Below are positions 48,088-57,767 of a DNA stretch of 64,000 bases, piece by piece (the stretch's first letter is position 1; each line of letters opens with the position of its first letter). Below the pieces are notes generated by a model. That model made no database searches. It was not told where the DNA came from and saw nothing but the letters and a program-made list of their open reading frames with translations. The position numbers were made by a program, and so were the translations under genes. The stretch lies in the NCBI GenBank assembly GCA_016712035.1, contig JADJRT010000003.1:149001-213000 (forward strand). Direction: 5' to 3'. The stretch comes from Flammeovirgaceae bacterium (lineage in GTDB: Bacteria; Bacteroidota; Bacteroidia; Cytophagales; Cyclobacteriaceae).

Positions 48088-49658
48088 TTACAGTGGAATG
48101 TTTCCGTGCTTCTTCTTCGGTAGTTTGGCCGCTTTATTTTCAAGCATCTTAAATGCCCGAATTAATTTTTCGCGGGTTTGATCGGGATAAATCACCTCAT
48201 CAATATACCCTCTGTGCGCAGCGCGGAATGGGTTGGCAAACTTGCGCGTGTACTCGTCAACTTTCTCATTGAGTTTTGCCTCCGGATTAGCATCCTCCGA
48301 AATCTCCTTCTTAAAAATAATTTCTGCGGCACCTTTCGCACCCATTACCGCAATCTCTGCTGTTGGCCAAGCATAATTAAGATCGGCACCAATGTGTTTG
48401 GAGTTCATTACATCATACGCTCCCCCATAGGCTTTGCGGGTAATAACGGTTACACGAGGTACGGTCGCTTCCGAAAAAGCAAACAATAACTTAGCTCCAT
48501 TGGTGATAATTGCATTCCATTCCTGATCGGTGCCCGGTAGAAATCCTGGAACATCTTCCAACACCAACAACGGAATATTAAAGCAATCGCAAAAACGAAC
48601 AAATCGCGCAGCCTTTACACTGGCATCAATATCCAGCACCCCAGCCATCGAAGCGGGCTGATTACCAACAATACCAATACTTCTTCCGGCTAACCGTGCA
48701 AAACCTACAACAATATTTTCAGCAAAATTTTTATGCACTTCAAAAAAGACTGATCATCCACCACGCCATGAATCACATCGCGCATATCATACGGCTGATT
48801 GGGATTTGAAGGAATAATTTCATTTAACGAAGGACGCGACTCGTTGCCCGATGTATAAGACAACGCGCGTGCAACCTCCTCACAATTTTGAGGTATATAG
48901 CTGAAGAGTTGCTTTATCTCATTGATACATTGTGCTTCGTTGGCGCAGGCAAAATGGGTAACGCCACTTTTCATACTATGCGTAGAGGCACCTCCTAATT
49001 CTTCTGCTGTTACGTTTTCGTGGGTAACTGTTTTCACTACGTTCGGTCCAGTAACAAACATGAACGAGGTGTTCTCTACCATAAAAATAAAATCGGTCAT
49101 GGCCGGTGAGTAAACTGCTCCTCCGGCACATGGGCCCATCACCGCAGAAATCTGAGGCACCACGCCAGATGCCATTACGTTGCGATAAAAAATATCTGCA
49201 TAGCCGCCCAGCGAAACTACACCCTCCTGAATGCGCGCACCGCCCGAGTCGTTAAGACCTATTACCGGAGCCCCATTCTTCATGGCCAACTCCATGATCT
49301 TCACAATTTTTTCGGCATGTGTTTCAGATAACGATCCGCCAAACACCGTAAAGTCCTGAGAGAAAACATAAACCAATCTTCCCTGAATAGTTCCGTACCC
49401 AGTTATCACTCCATCACCCAGATAGTGTTCCTTATCCAACCCAAAATCTTTGCTGCGATGCATCACAAATTTTCCAAGTTCTTCAAAGGAGTCTTCATCC
49501 AAAAGTAACATCACGCGCTCGCGAGCGGTTAGTTTTCCCTTGGCATGTTGTTGGGCAATTCTTTTCTCTCCGCCTCCCAAAAGAGACTCCTGATTTTTTC
49601 TTTCCAGTTCATCAAACTTAGGTTGAAGTGCTGCTGAATTAATTTTTCGCTTAGCCAT
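48088..49658 (-). CDS. Acyl-CoA carboxylase beta (carboxyltransferase) subunit, one-base frame lesion
   Basis: Transfers carboxyl from biotin to propionyl-CoA or another acyl-CoA. From ATG 49658: KGKLTARERVMLLLDEDSFE, then QDFTVFGGSLSETHAEKIVK and GLNDSGGARIQEGVVSLGGY (acyl-CoA oxyanion glycines). The frame fails after VVDDQSF. Adding one T to the six-T run (plus-strand A run 48742-48747) gives FFEVHKNFAENIVVGFARLA, then VLVLEDVPGFLPGTDQEW-type and RKAYGGAYDVMNSKH, ending GNIPL. The 523 residues match PccB. The window lacks the biotin carboxylase subunit. With the cobalamin adenosyltransferase at 17385 it suggests propionate to succinyl-CoA metabolism. Confidence 0.92.
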
Positions 49659-49734
49659 ACTTTCTCATTGATACTGTCAAATATAGGGATAGTTATGAGT
49701 GAAATGGTAACTTGTGCCAATCGAAATGAGCGTA

Positions 49735-50649
49735 ATGAAACGTGTAGCCATCATTGATATGGGAACCAATACTTTCCACTTGTTGCTGGCCAACATTCGG
49801 GACGAATGATTCACGATTACCCATAGAGAAAAAGTGCCCGTGAACATTGGTGTTGGCGGAATCAATCAGGGCTTCATTACAAAAGAGGGCATTGAAAGAG
49901 CGGTTAGCACAATGCGGTCGTTTAAGCAGACGCTCAAAGAAGACGGCATCGTTACGGTACTGGCTTTCGGAACCAGCGCCATGCGCAACGCCAGTAACGG
50001 GAAAGAAGTAGCAAAGAAAATAGAAAAAGAAACGGGTATCCAGACACAAATTATTTCTGGGCTGGAAGAGGCCGAATACATTTATAAAGGAATCCAAGCT
50101 GCCATTAACATGGGAACAGAAAAGTGTTTGATCATGGATATTGGCGGAGGCAGTGTTGAATTTATTATTGGCAATGAAACCAAAAATTTCTGGAGTCATA
50201 GTTTTGAAATTGGCGGACAGCGATTGCTTGAACGGTTTCAGCGGCACGATCCGATCACATCGCAAGAAGTTGAAGAATTGTTTGTTTATTTTAAGCAAGA
50301 GCTACAGCCCCTGCTGGATAAACTTAAAATTCATCAACCAAAAACATTGATTGGATCTTCGGGTACCTTCGATACCTTAAGCGATATTTATTGCATGCGA
50401 AATGATTTACCGATGCAAGACAGTCCTGAAACTCCTTTCAACATAAAAGCCTTTGACGAAATCTATGAAGAGTTATTGGTGAAGGACCGAACGGCCCGCA
50501 TGCAAATTCAAGGCATGATTGAAATGCGCGTGGATATGATTGTAGTGGCCTGCTGCCTCATCAAATATCTTTTGAACACTCATAGTTTTAATCAAATCCG
50601 GGTTTCTTCATATTCATTAAAAGAAGGTGTGCTCGCATCGCTTATCTAA
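49735..50649 (+). CDS. Exopolyphosphatase / pppGpp phosphatase (Ppx/GppA), with in-frame TGA
   Basis: ATG 49735 begins KRVAIIDMGTNTFHLLLANI, the first phosphate-binding motif of the actin-like fold. Codon 25 is TGA (49807-49809), and the same frame continues at once as FTITHREKVPVNIGVGGINQ, then LAFGTSAMRNASNG and CLIMDIGGGSVEFIIG. Both sides align without a gap, so this is a base substitution or an unresolved read error, unlike the indels elsewhere. Reinitiation at GTG 49834 would lose the first motif. Restored length is 304 residues, the short Ppx type. It diverges from the carboxylase gene and ends at a bidirectional terminator. Confidence 0.88.
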
Positions 50650-50654
50650 AAGTA

Positions 50655-50682
50655 AAGAAGGCCATCTTACGATAGCCTTCTT
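50655..50682. terminator. Bidirectional terminator between ppx and the DUF4139 gene
   Basis: AAGAAGGC (50655-50662) pairs with GCCTTCTT (50675-50682) over a 12-base loop, followed by TTATTT. It serves both convergent genes. Confidence 0.8.
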
Positions 50683-50703
50683 TTATTTAATTTGCCAGAA
50701 AAA

Positions 50704-52307
50704 TTACAGGCCTGAAATCTGTTTATCCTTAGGATACTTTACTTCATACTTGTACGTCATCTTTCTTGTTTCATTTGGTTTGATCTCGAATTCCCACTCA
50801 AGTTTGCCAGTTGCCTTATTGTATTTGGCTCCGCCAGTATCCAATACAGAAACTTCAATTTGCGTGTTTTGCGAAACGGGTACCTGATCTTCCACAATTA
50901 TCTTGATCGATTCTGTTTTTGTGTTCCGTACCGAAATCTCCCAGGCATAACTCTCCTTTTTCGTAGAGCCCATAAAACTACGTGAGGTAAGATCTTTCAA
51001 CTTATCACGCTTCACCACAATTCTTTTATCGCGCCCCAGCGATACAGAAAGTGTGTCTTTATGTTATTAGGATCGATGTACGACTTACCGACAAAGGTGC
51101 CCTCAAAGAAAATATTAGCTTCACCCGGCAATAAATTAAAATCCTCCCAACCGGTAGCTTTCGCTATTAAAAATGCATCCGTATCCAATTTAGGCGCCAC
51201 CGAATAAACGTAATCTGATTTCATCTCATAACTGCGAATATCAACCAGCGTGGGTTTTGCTGCAGACGATACCGTGTAAGGCAAAGAAATCTCAAACTCC
51301 GTGTTCAATGTGGTTTGAATCGTGGTTACATAATCGGCTACCGATTGCGCATCTACTTCCGACTCTAAAAGATCCTCTTTAGCCATCATGGGAGCCGATC
51401 GCGATGTCATGCCGGCTGCCTTTTCTGATAAAGCATAGGAAATGGGTTGATAGAAATCCAAAAACCACGAAGCAAGTTCAGGCTTCAGACCGCTTTGATT
51501 TGGATTAGCTGTCGACAATTTCAACTTTACATTTTTCCATTCTTCCCCTGTGCTTTGAAACACATTCGCCTTGTAACTCAACTGAACTGGATTTTTTGTG
51601 TTGGCAGCACGTAAATCATAGATAGGATACCAGCCCGCATTGGCTACTACATAATTAACTTCCAACTCAACCGATGTTGCAGCCTCCGCAGAAACACTCA
51701 CCACTATCTCGCTGGTGTTGTGGCTATACAATTCATTTTGATTATTAATTTGTGCATTCAAGCGTATGATATTCTCATTTAATTTTTTGATCCTTTCATC
51801 TTGCTTCATGCGTGACGTAACGATATCACCCAATCGACTGCGATAAAAATCAGCCATCGCTTTCAGCTCAGCCACCGTTAGGTTTTGATTTGTTCCACCA
51901 ATTTTTTGGTTGCTTAAAAGCATCTGCTCTTTCCTTATTCAAAATTTCCTTGTGGCTTTGCTCAAGCAGCACTTGTCGTTGCATCGTTGACAAAGAGTCT
52001 TTCAATGCCTTAAGACCTTTTGGCATGTTAAACTCATTTAAAAGTTTTGCTGATGGCTGATGCCGAGAATAACAAAATTTCCCTGTCCTTTAACTTGAAT
52101 ACTTTGCGGATCCAGTTGTGCTGTTAATCCCGTAACAATCAAATTAGTCCTTCCAGCCTCCAGTCGGGTTTTAACCTCGCGGGTAATCTGGGCTTTATTT
52201 AGAAAGACGGTGACATCCGATATTTTTGAATCCACAGGTTTATCTGGCTGACCGATGGCAACTAACGAACTAAGTACTAAGGCTGATGATAGAATTTGAT
52301 TTTTCAT
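50704..52307 (-). CDS. DUF4139 (mucoidy-inhibitor-like) protein, three frame lesions
   Basis: Starts at ATG 52307 with a signal peptide (KNQILSSALVLSSLVAIGQ), then the DUF4140 N-terminal part (SDVTVFLNKAQITREVKT). A bridging segment LLNEFNMPKGLKALKDSLS and LLEQSHKEILNKERA lies in a second frame (about 52045-51925). The coiled coil and first beta domain resume in the frame from 51923 (NQNLTVAELKAMADFYRSRL). The last part, RIVVKRDKLKDLTSRSFMGS to 50704, is in a further frame; one A restored at 51058-51060 joins LGRDKRIVVKRD. The other breaks lie near 52050 and 51922. It is about 534 residues when joined. The family is secreted; function is poorly known. Confidence 0.8.
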
Positions 52308-52382
52308 GATTTTCAGTTTTTTGACTCTAAGATGCGCGTGGGGTAAATTTCCATATTGAATAGTATAAATTTTAGTAAAATC

Positions 52383-52412
52383 TTGAATATTGCCTTTAAT
52401 CGAACACTTTTG
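52383..52412 (+). promoter_or_regulatory. Candidate promoter of the Ldh-family dehydrogenase
   Basis: TTG (52383-52385), 19 bases, CACTTTTG (52405-52412), one mismatch to TAnnTTTG. ATG 52417 is only four bases later, so the transcript would be nearly or fully leaderless. Confidence 0.45.
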
Positions 52413-52416
52413 CATC

Positions 52417-53496
52417 ATGAATGATCTTGTTCTTCCCTACAATCAATTAAGGCAATTTGCCATTGATATTTTTCTTAAAATGGATTGCCCCAAATACGAG
52501 GCCAATCTGGCTGCCGATGTATTGTTAAACGCAGACCTTCGCGGTATTGATTCACATGGCTTAGCTCGTTTGTCGGGCTATGTGCGATTGTGGGAGGCCA
52601 AACGAATTAACAGTAAGCCAACGATCTCTATCGTTCATGAAACTCCAAGCACTGCCGTTGTAGATGGCGATCAGGGATTAGGATTAGTTGTAGCTCCAAG
52701 GGCTATGAAAATTGCAATCGAAAAAGCAATGCAAGTGGGCACTGGCTGGGTAGCTGTCAAAAACTCCAATCACTTTGGGATTGCTGGTTATCATGCCATG
52801 ATGGCCCTCGAACATGATATGATTGGTATGGCCATGACGAATGCGAGTCCGCTGGTTGCCCCCACGTTTTCTGTTGAAAGGTTACTGGGCACCAATCCAA
52901 TTTGTGTTGCCATTCCAGCAGGTGAACAACCTCCCTTTGTTGCTGATTTTGCAACCACAACTGCCGCTAATGGTAAGCTTGAAATCTTGCAACGCAAAAA
53001 TCAGGAAGCACCTGAAGGGTGGATCCAGAAAAAAGATGGCAGTGTATCGATCAATCCAAACGAGCTAAAAGATGGTGGCGCATTGGTTCCGTTAGGAAGC
53101 GATCGTGAACATGGAAGTCACAAAGGATTTTGCTTAGGAGCATGGGTAGATATTTTCTCAGCAGTCTTGAGTGGAGCCAACTATGGCCCCTGGGTTCCAC
53201 CCTTTGTAAGTTTTCTGGCACCCCCAGCAGATCCCGTAGGCGATGGTATTGGTCATTTTTTTGGCGCGATGCGTGTAGATGCCTTTAGGCCTGCCGATGA
53301 TTTCAAAAAACACATGGATAATTGGATAACCCGATTTAGATCAGCAAAAACGGTAGAAGCACAGGATCGGCTAATTATACCCGGTGATCCAGAACGCGAA
53401 AGTGAAAAAGAAAGAATGATTTCCGGGATTCCATTAAATCCAAAGGTAGTTCAAGACCTTAAAGAACTCGGAACAAAATTCAATATTAGGTTCTAA
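52417..53496 (+). CDS. Malate/L-lactate dehydrogenase family (Ldh2-type) oxidoreductase
   Basis: A 359-residue NAD(P)-dependent enzyme of the family unrelated to classical LDH/MDH. RGIDSHGLARLSGY carries the catalytic His near residue 48, VKNSNHFGIAGYHAMMAL the second conserved His, and TNASPLVAPTFSVERLLGTN with PFVADFATTTAANGKLE forms the dinucleotide and substrate site. GSHKGFCLGAWVDIFSAVLSG-type Gly and Lys residues close the fold. Members oxidise malate, lactate, ureidoglycolate or related hydroxy acids; the substrate is not determined by sequence. The gene ends four bases inside the convergent outer-membrane protein gene. Confidence 0.9.
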   Translation: MNDLVLPYNQLRQFAIDIFLKMDCPKYEANLAADVLLNADLRGIDSHGLARLSGYVRLWEAKRINSKPTISIVHETPSTAVVDGDQGLGLVVAPRAMKIAIEKAMQVGTGWVAVKNSNHFGIAGYHAMMALEHDMIGMAMTNASPLVAPTFSVERLLGTNPICVAIPAGEQPPFVADFATTTAANGKLEILQRKNQEAPEGWIQKKDGSVSINPNELKDGGALVPLGSDREHGSHKGFCLGAWVDIFSAVLSGANYGPWVPPFVSFLAPPADPVGDGIGHFFGAMRVDAFRPADDFKKHMDNWITRFRSAKTVEAQDRLIIPGDPERESEKERMISGIPLNPKVVQDLKELGTKFNIRF

Positions 53497-54050
53497 AATC
53501 CAGCGGTAATACCAGCGCGAATTACCAACGGACTACTGTATGGATAGTAGTCGTTTGGTGAGGTGGGGTTGCGATAGGAGAAATTGTAAAGGGCAACAGC
53601 AAAAAATCCAGCACGTCTGCCGATGGGTTGAAAGAAACCACCCCCTGCCATAAAACTTGAGAAGTTCTGCCGAACGGATTGACCTCCATAAGTCACGTAC
53701 TCATTATTGAGATACTCGTACTCGGCATGTAAAAATAAAGGGCCATAAACCTGAAAACGTAAAAAAGGACTTACGCCAAAATCATTCGCTGAAATGTTGG
53801 GTGTTACATATTTATACTTCGTATACCGGTAGATTAAACTAACCCCACTCGCTAAACGCTGACTAAGCTGATAACCAATAATCGGTGAGACGGAAATGAA
53901 ATCGTATTGAGAACTAAAACCCATTCCAAAACCTCCACCTGTAAAAATACGGTCTTTAAAATCTGGTTTTTCATCCATAGGTTCTTCGCCCCATTGCGCC
54001 TGTGCGCTTATAGATACGAGTAGCGTAAGTAGTACGAATAGATTTTTCAC
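53493..54050 (-). CDS. Hypothetical outer-membrane beta-barrel protein
   Basis: A 185-residue protein with a signal peptide (KNLFVLLTLLVSISAQAQWG) and a run of amphipathic strands: GGGFGMGFSSQYDFISVSPI, GYQLSQRLASGVSLIYRYTK, FLRFQVYGPLFLHAEYEYL, and a C-terminal AGITAGF ending in Phe, as in outer-membrane barrels recognised by BamA. Eight strands would fit this length. No enzyme motif is seen. It overlaps the FtsB/DivIC gene by four bases (ATGA), so it is the second gene of a minus-strand pair. Confidence 0.8.
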   Translation of the reverse strand: MKNLFVLLTLLVSISAQAQWGEEPMDEKPDFKDRIFTGGGFGMGFSSQYDFISVSPIIGYQLSQRLASGVSLIYRYTKYKYVTPNISANDFGVSPFLRFQVYGPLFLHAEYEYLNNEYVTYGGQSVRQNFSSFMAGGGFFQPIGRRAGFFAVALYNFSYRNPTSPNDYYPYSSPLVIRAGITAGF

Positions 54051-54337
54051 TCCTCTTGAACGATAAAAATATCTTCTGTTTCTTTTTTCATCAAATACTT
54101 TTCACGAGCAAATTTTTCCAACAACTCTTTGTTCGTCATCAATTCCTTGCGGTCTTTTTCTACTTCTTGAATCTTTTCCTGGTAGAACTCTTTTTCGTTA
54201 GCCAACGTATTAATCTTATTGGTCATTTTAACGCGGGAGATCAGGTCGTTAGAATCAAGAAATAACAACCAAACAAAAAAACAAAGCCCGGTAACAAAAT
54301 AAAAATTTCTAAAGGCAGGGGGTAATCTTTTGAGCAT
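54047..54337 (-). CDS. Septum formation protein, FtsB/DivIC family
   Basis: A 96-residue bitopic membrane protein: short cytoplasmic N-terminus, one helix (FYFVTGLCFFVWLLFLDSND), then a coiled coil (INTLANEKEFYQEKIQEVEK and LMTNKELLEKFAREKYLMKK) and an acidic tail. This is the exact layout of FtsB/DivIC, which links FtsL and FtsQ in the divisome. EKFAREKYLMKK is the conserved end motif of the family. The overlap with the barrel protein gene implies joint expression. Confidence 0.9.
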   Translation of the reverse strand: MLKRLPPAFRNFYFVTGLCFFVWLLFLDSNDLISRVKMTNKINTLANEKEFYQEKIQEVEKDRKELMTNKELLEKFAREKYLMKKETEDIFIVQEE

Positions 54338-54385
54338 AGTTTAAAAAATGATTCTACGAAGATAGAAATTAAAACAGGTATTAAG

Positions 54386-54411
54386 CAAATCAGGCCCGAA
54401 GGCCTGATTTG
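54386..54411 (-). terminator. Hairpin terminator with a UUCG tetraloop
   Basis: CAAATCAGGCC (54386-54396) pairs perfectly with GGCCTGATTTG (54401-54411). On the minus strand the loop reads TTCG closed by C:G, the very stable UUCG tetraloop. It follows the stop of the gene at 54422 by ten bases. There is no long T tract on either side. Confidence 0.7.
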
Positions 54412-54421
54412 TGTTTACGAT

Positions 54422-54832
54422 TTAAGCAACGTCCACTCTTGATCGAATGCTACCTCCTGGGTTCCTTTTATGAAAAGCTTTAAGCTTCATTATACTTTTC
54501 CCCTTCAAAGATAATCGTAGATCATATTTTTCTGAAGTTGATGGATCTACATAGGTTCCCTTGCAAATATTGAAGAATCCAACTTTAAGATTTTCCACAA
54601 CCCGGGTTCCCAAAATCGAGTTGTTTAAATTATCAGCCCACACCACCGAACCTTGAAAAACCGAGTCTACATCATACATCAGAATTCGAATATTGAGATG
54701 TTCGTTAAACCAAACCCCAACAATACTGTGTTGAAAATCCGCTCCAGAAAATTGCTCCCGAATCAGGAAGAGAATCAATCCACCTGCAACTATTAAAATG
54801 AGAACAATCGACACCATCACTTCTGTTTCCAT
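54422..54832 (-). CDS. Hypothetical membrane-anchored protein, DUF2147-like
   Basis: A 136-residue protein with one N-terminal helix (VSIVLILIVAGGLILFLI). The rest is beta-rich: IVGVWFNEHLNIRILMYDVD, SVFQGSVVWADN, ILGTRVVENLKVGFFNICKG, TYVDPSTSEKYDLRLSLKGK, SIMKLKAFH. The order of a short W-containing strand, an I-x-Y strand, G-x-VVW, G-T-x-VDP-x3-K-Y-x-L-x-LSL and LKAF resembles secreted DUF2147 proteins, but the similarity is distant and this one seems anchored by the helix. Function is unknown. It is a single gene with a hairpin terminator. Confidence 0.65.
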   Translation of the reverse strand: METEVMVSIVLILIVAGGLILFLIREQFSGADFQHSIVGVWFNEHLNIRILMYDVDSVFQGSVVWADNLNNSILGTRVVENLKVGFFNICKGTYVDPSTSEKYDLRLSLKGKSIMKLKAFHKRNPGGSIRSRVDVA

Positions 54833-55052
54833 AATTTCAAGACACTACGCTTAATCGAGTATCTCTCCCTTCCTATTGGCAAAAATCAAACAGGTTTGAA
54901 AACAGCGAGTCAAAATCCGAAAAACTGCGTTTTTTTAGCAAAAAAGCATTTAATTTATCCTGGTTTTTTAAAGGCTGCATAAAATCTTATCAAACAGGGA
55001 TTCAGTTTCCCAAAAATGGAAAGGGCAATCAAATTATGGGTTATCTTTAATT

Positions 55053-55889
55053 ATGTGTTACCGAAATCTCGTTCCCATCCTTTTTATTGTTAGCATTTTT
55101 TCATGCTCTCAAGATGCAAAAACGCCCGAATCACTTTTTAATGGAAAAGATTTAACCGGTTGGGATACCTACCTGGGCCCGATCTATGATTCGGTTAAAG
55201 GTGATTTTGATCCCAGAAAATCATTGGATTAAATAACGATCCGAATGAGGTATTTAAAGTCATAAAGGAGGATGAGAAACCTGCTATCCGCATTTCGGGA
55301 GAAAACTTTGGTGGAATTTCAACAACCCAAGCGTTCCAAAACTATCACCTAAGCTTAGAGTTTAAATGGGGCTCTAACCGCTGGCATCCACGCAAGGATA
55401 AAAAGAGATAGCGGCTTGCTATACCATGCCGTAGGTATGCACGGTGCCGATTATGGGTTCTGGATGCGCTCGCAGGAATTTCAAATTCAAGAGGGCGATT
55501 GTGGCGATTATTGGGGCGTTGCCGGTGGCTCTTTTGAGATAACGGCCAGAAAGCAAAACGAAGAGTATGTGTACGAGCCCACAGGTGAGCTCTTTCTATT
55601 TAGTGAAGCTAATGAAGAAGTTGGAAGGCGTTGTATAAAAATGCCTGATGCCGAAAAACCAACCGGGCAGTGGAACTCCATAGAGCTTTATGTGTTGGGC
55701 GATACGGCTGTTCACATAGTAAATGGAGTAACCAATATGATTCTTTATAATTCAAGTCAATTAGAGTCAGGTTCTTTGGAACCACTTGCGCGAGGGAAAA
55801 TTCAACTTCAGTCTGAAGGCGCAGAAGTTTTCTATCGAAATATTTTAATAGAGCCTATCAAAAATATTCCTGCTGCGATTTTACGCTAG
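55053..55889 (+). CDS. DUF1080 / 3-keto-disaccharide hydrolase-type lipoprotein, two compensating frame lesions
   Basis: ATG 55053 begins YRNLVPILFIVSIFSC, a lipoprotein signal, then ESLFNGKDLTGWDTYLG, the DUF1080 N-terminal motif. One A is missing near 55223 (KSIGLNNDPNEVFKV resumes) and one A is extra in 55400-55404 (KWGSNRWHPRKDK-RDSG resumes). The frame therefore ends as it began. The second half has DSGLLYHAVGMHGADYGFWM and EFQIQEGDCGDYWG, then PTGQWNSIELYVLGDTAVHI, all typical. It is about 278 residues. The concanavalin-like fold binds sugars; some members hydrolyse 3-keto-glycosides. It fits with the polysaccharide enzymes at 3.5-7.4 kb but is not linked to them. Confidence 0.82.
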
Positions 55890-55908
55890 CTCGAATTTTA
55901 CTGACTTT

Positions 55909-56322
55909 TTATTGTCCAGATTGGGCGGACTGAATCCATTGCAAGGCGGCTTCTGTATCTGTAAAATATTCTACAGCCAGATCGTCCTCCACATCATCTT
56001 CATCTTGAAAATCTTCATAGATGGACGCTAGCTTTTCATTAACAACAAGGGCATAGCGTAGTACACCAAAGTCAATTACTTTCGGCATATAGGTAAAGTT
56101 TATCCAGCGCTGAAGATTCTCGTTTGACCGGAATGGATAATTGCGGGAATCGACTAGTACATAAGAGATTGTGTACTCCTTTAAATAGTGAAGAATTTTA
56201 CTCAACTCTTCAATCACCGCATCTTCGCCTAAGCCGCTGCACTCTTTGTGCCATTGCACACTCATCAGTTTGCTTTCTTTGTCTAAATCAATGGATGAAT
56301 ATGGACTTGAATAAAGGTTCAT
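55909..56322 (-). CDS. Hypothetical STAS-like (SpoIIAA-type) protein
   Basis: A 137-residue cytoplasmic protein with alternating strands and helices: LYSSPYSSIDLDKESKLMSV, QWHKECSGLGEDAVIEELSK, ILHYLKEYTISYVLVDSRNY, IDFGVLRYALVVNEKLASIY, then an acidic loop QDEDDVEDDLAVEYF and a final helix EAALQWIQSA. The pattern resembles the SpoIIAA/STAS-like proteins common in Bacteroidota (strand, W-x-E-C, L-V-D-S-R, and a final EA-x-W helix). Function is unknown. It lies alone between two plus-strand genes. Confidence 0.7.
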   Translation of the reverse strand: MNLYSSPYSSIDLDKESKLMSVQWHKECSGLGEDAVIEELSKILHYLKEYTISYVLVDSRNYPFRSNENLQRWINFTYMPKVIDFGVLRYALVVNEKLASIYEDFQDEDDVEDDLAVEYFTDTEAALQWIQSAQSGQ

Positions 56323-56498
56323 AGTAATAGGTTACAGCAGACAAGTTAATTTATACCTCAACGCAATCCTTCGAATTAATGGGAGACAAATTAACAGATA
56401 AAATAGAAAACTCTTAATTATAAACTGCCTACCACCAGAAAGTAATGATTAAGAAATTAGTTGTTTTAACTTTACCGAACTTGTCTTAGTAATTGAAT

Positions 56499-56506
56499 TA
56501 TCTTTG
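56499..56506 (+). promoter_or_regulatory. -7 element upstream of hpt
   Basis: TATCTTTG matches TAnnTTTG exactly and ends seven bases before ATG 56514. The nearest upstream TTG (56481-56483) is 15 bases away, shorter than the usual 19, so the -33 element is uncertain. Confidence 0.5.
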
Positions 56507-56513
56507 TGCCTCT

Positions 56514-57047
56514 ATGGCGAACATAAAAATTAATGATCTGGAATTCAAAAAGTTTATTCCTGCATCAAAAATAGAAACGAAAATTGCTGAACTGGCTGAT
56601 AAGATTAACGAAGACTACAACGGGAAAACCCCCGTTTTTCTACCGATCCTCAACGGTTCGTTTATGTTTGCTGCTGATTTATTTAAGGAAATAAAAATTG
56701 ACTGCAGAATATCTTTTGTGAAAACATCATCGTATGCAGGCACTTCCAGTACGGGCCAGCTTAAGACTTTAATTGGTCATGATGAGAGCCTCTTCAATCA
56801 ACACATTATTATTGTAGAAGATATTGTAGACTCGGGGCTTACGTTGGATAAAATTTTAACCGAACTTCGCGATCGGGAGCTAAATCCGTTGAGGCTGTTT
56901 CGTTACTGCGCAAAAAAGCCAGCACGCGAAAAAAATATTGAAGTAAAATATGTCGGCTTCGACCTCGAAGATGAATTTGTGTTGGGCTATGGCCTCGACT
57001 ATGACGGGCTGGGTCGCAATTACAAGGACATTTATAAGGCTTTGTGA
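56514..57047 (+). CDS. hpt: Hypoxanthine phosphoribosyltransferase
   Basis: Salvages hypoxanthine and guanine to IMP and GMP using PRPP. It is 177 residues from ATG 56514 (ANIKINDLEFKKFIPASKIE). LNGSFMFAADLFKEI and SYAGTSSTGQLKTLIG precede the PRPP-binding motif HIIIVEDIVDSGLTLDKIL, and EDEFVLGYGLDYDGLGRNYK is the C-terminal signature. It opens the conserved Bacteroidota block hpt-adk-obgE. A few residues downstream of adk's start the two genes are separated by 74 bases. Confidence 0.94.
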   Translation: MANIKINDLEFKKFIPASKIETKIAELADKINEDYNGKTPVFLPILNGSFMFAADLFKEIKIDCRISFVKTSSYAGTSSTGQLKTLIGHDESLFNQHIIIVEDIVDSGLTLDKILTELRDRELNPLRLFRYCAKKPAREKNIEVKYVGFDLEDEFVLGYGLDYDGLGRNYKDIYKAL

Positions 57048-57121
57048 CAAAAATCGGCTAGTTGGCTAATGCCTAATTGATCCTTATCTTGCCCAACTTT
57101 ACCTAAACCTAGACCGTTAGT

Positions 57122-57687
57122 ATGATCAATCTTGTTCTCTTTGGCCCCCCCGGGGCTGGCAAAGGCACACAAAGCGAGAAACTCATCCGCAAATATGGCT
57201 TTGTTCATATTAGTACCGGTGATCTTTTTCGGTGGCATACCAAAAATGACACCCCTTTAGGCAAGCAAGTAAAAGAAATAATGAACAGCGGCATGCTGGT
57301 ACCTGATGAAATTACCATCGCCATGCTTAAAGAAGAACTTAACAAAAATCCTGAAGCAAAAGGATTTCTTTTTGATGGCTTCCCCGCACCGTACCACAAG
57401 CCGAAGCGTTGGATAAATTCATGAAAGATAATGGCACAGCCATTCATTATGTGATTGCTCTGGATGTTACCGAAGAAGAAGTTCGTTGTCGTATTGCCAA
57501 ACGTAGGATAATCGATAATCGGGCCGATGATGAAGAAGACAAGTTAAACAAACGCATCAATGAATATTTTACCAAAACCATTCATGTGCTTCCGTTTTAT
57601 GAAAGTCAGAATCGTTTAAAGACGGTAAATGGTATTGGAGCTGTTGACGAAATCTTCGAAAATCTTTGTACGATAATTAAGGTATAA
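57122..57687 (+). CDS. adk: Adenylate kinase, one-base frame lesion
   Basis: Interconverts ATP plus AMP and two ADP; essential. ATG 57122 begins INLVLFGPPGAGKGTQSEKL (P-loop), then VHISTGDLFRWHTKNDTPLG and GFLFDGFP. The frame then changes: adding one C to the run 57382-57385 gives FPRTVPQAEALDKFM, the strictly conserved Arg motif, and joins the second part, AIHYVIALDVTEEEVRCRIA, RADDEEDKLNKRINEY, to 57687. The joined length of about 188 residues is normal for the short (lidless-like) form in Bacteroidota. An essential single-copy gene with a frame break strongly points to sequence error. Confidence 0.93.
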
Positions 57688-57732
57688 GCTTCCGTGCTGA
57701 GTCATTAGTAGAAAGAAATCAACCGCATCAGT

Positions 57733-57765
57733 AAATCGTAATTCAAAAATCATAAATCGTAATTC
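57733..57765. repeat. 12-base direct repeat AAATCGTAATTC
   Basis: AAATCGTAATTC occurs at 57733-57744 and again at 57754-57765, separated by nine A/T-rich bases. It ends two bases before the obgE start codon. The style is the same as the other word-repeats at 29655 and 30285. Confidence 0.65.
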
Positions 57766-57767
57766 CC

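Noticed and set aside
49807..49809. TGA in ppx as a selenocysteine codon
   Set aside because: No Ppx/GppA selenoprotein is known, the position is not catalytic, and no SECIS-like structure or sel genes are seen.
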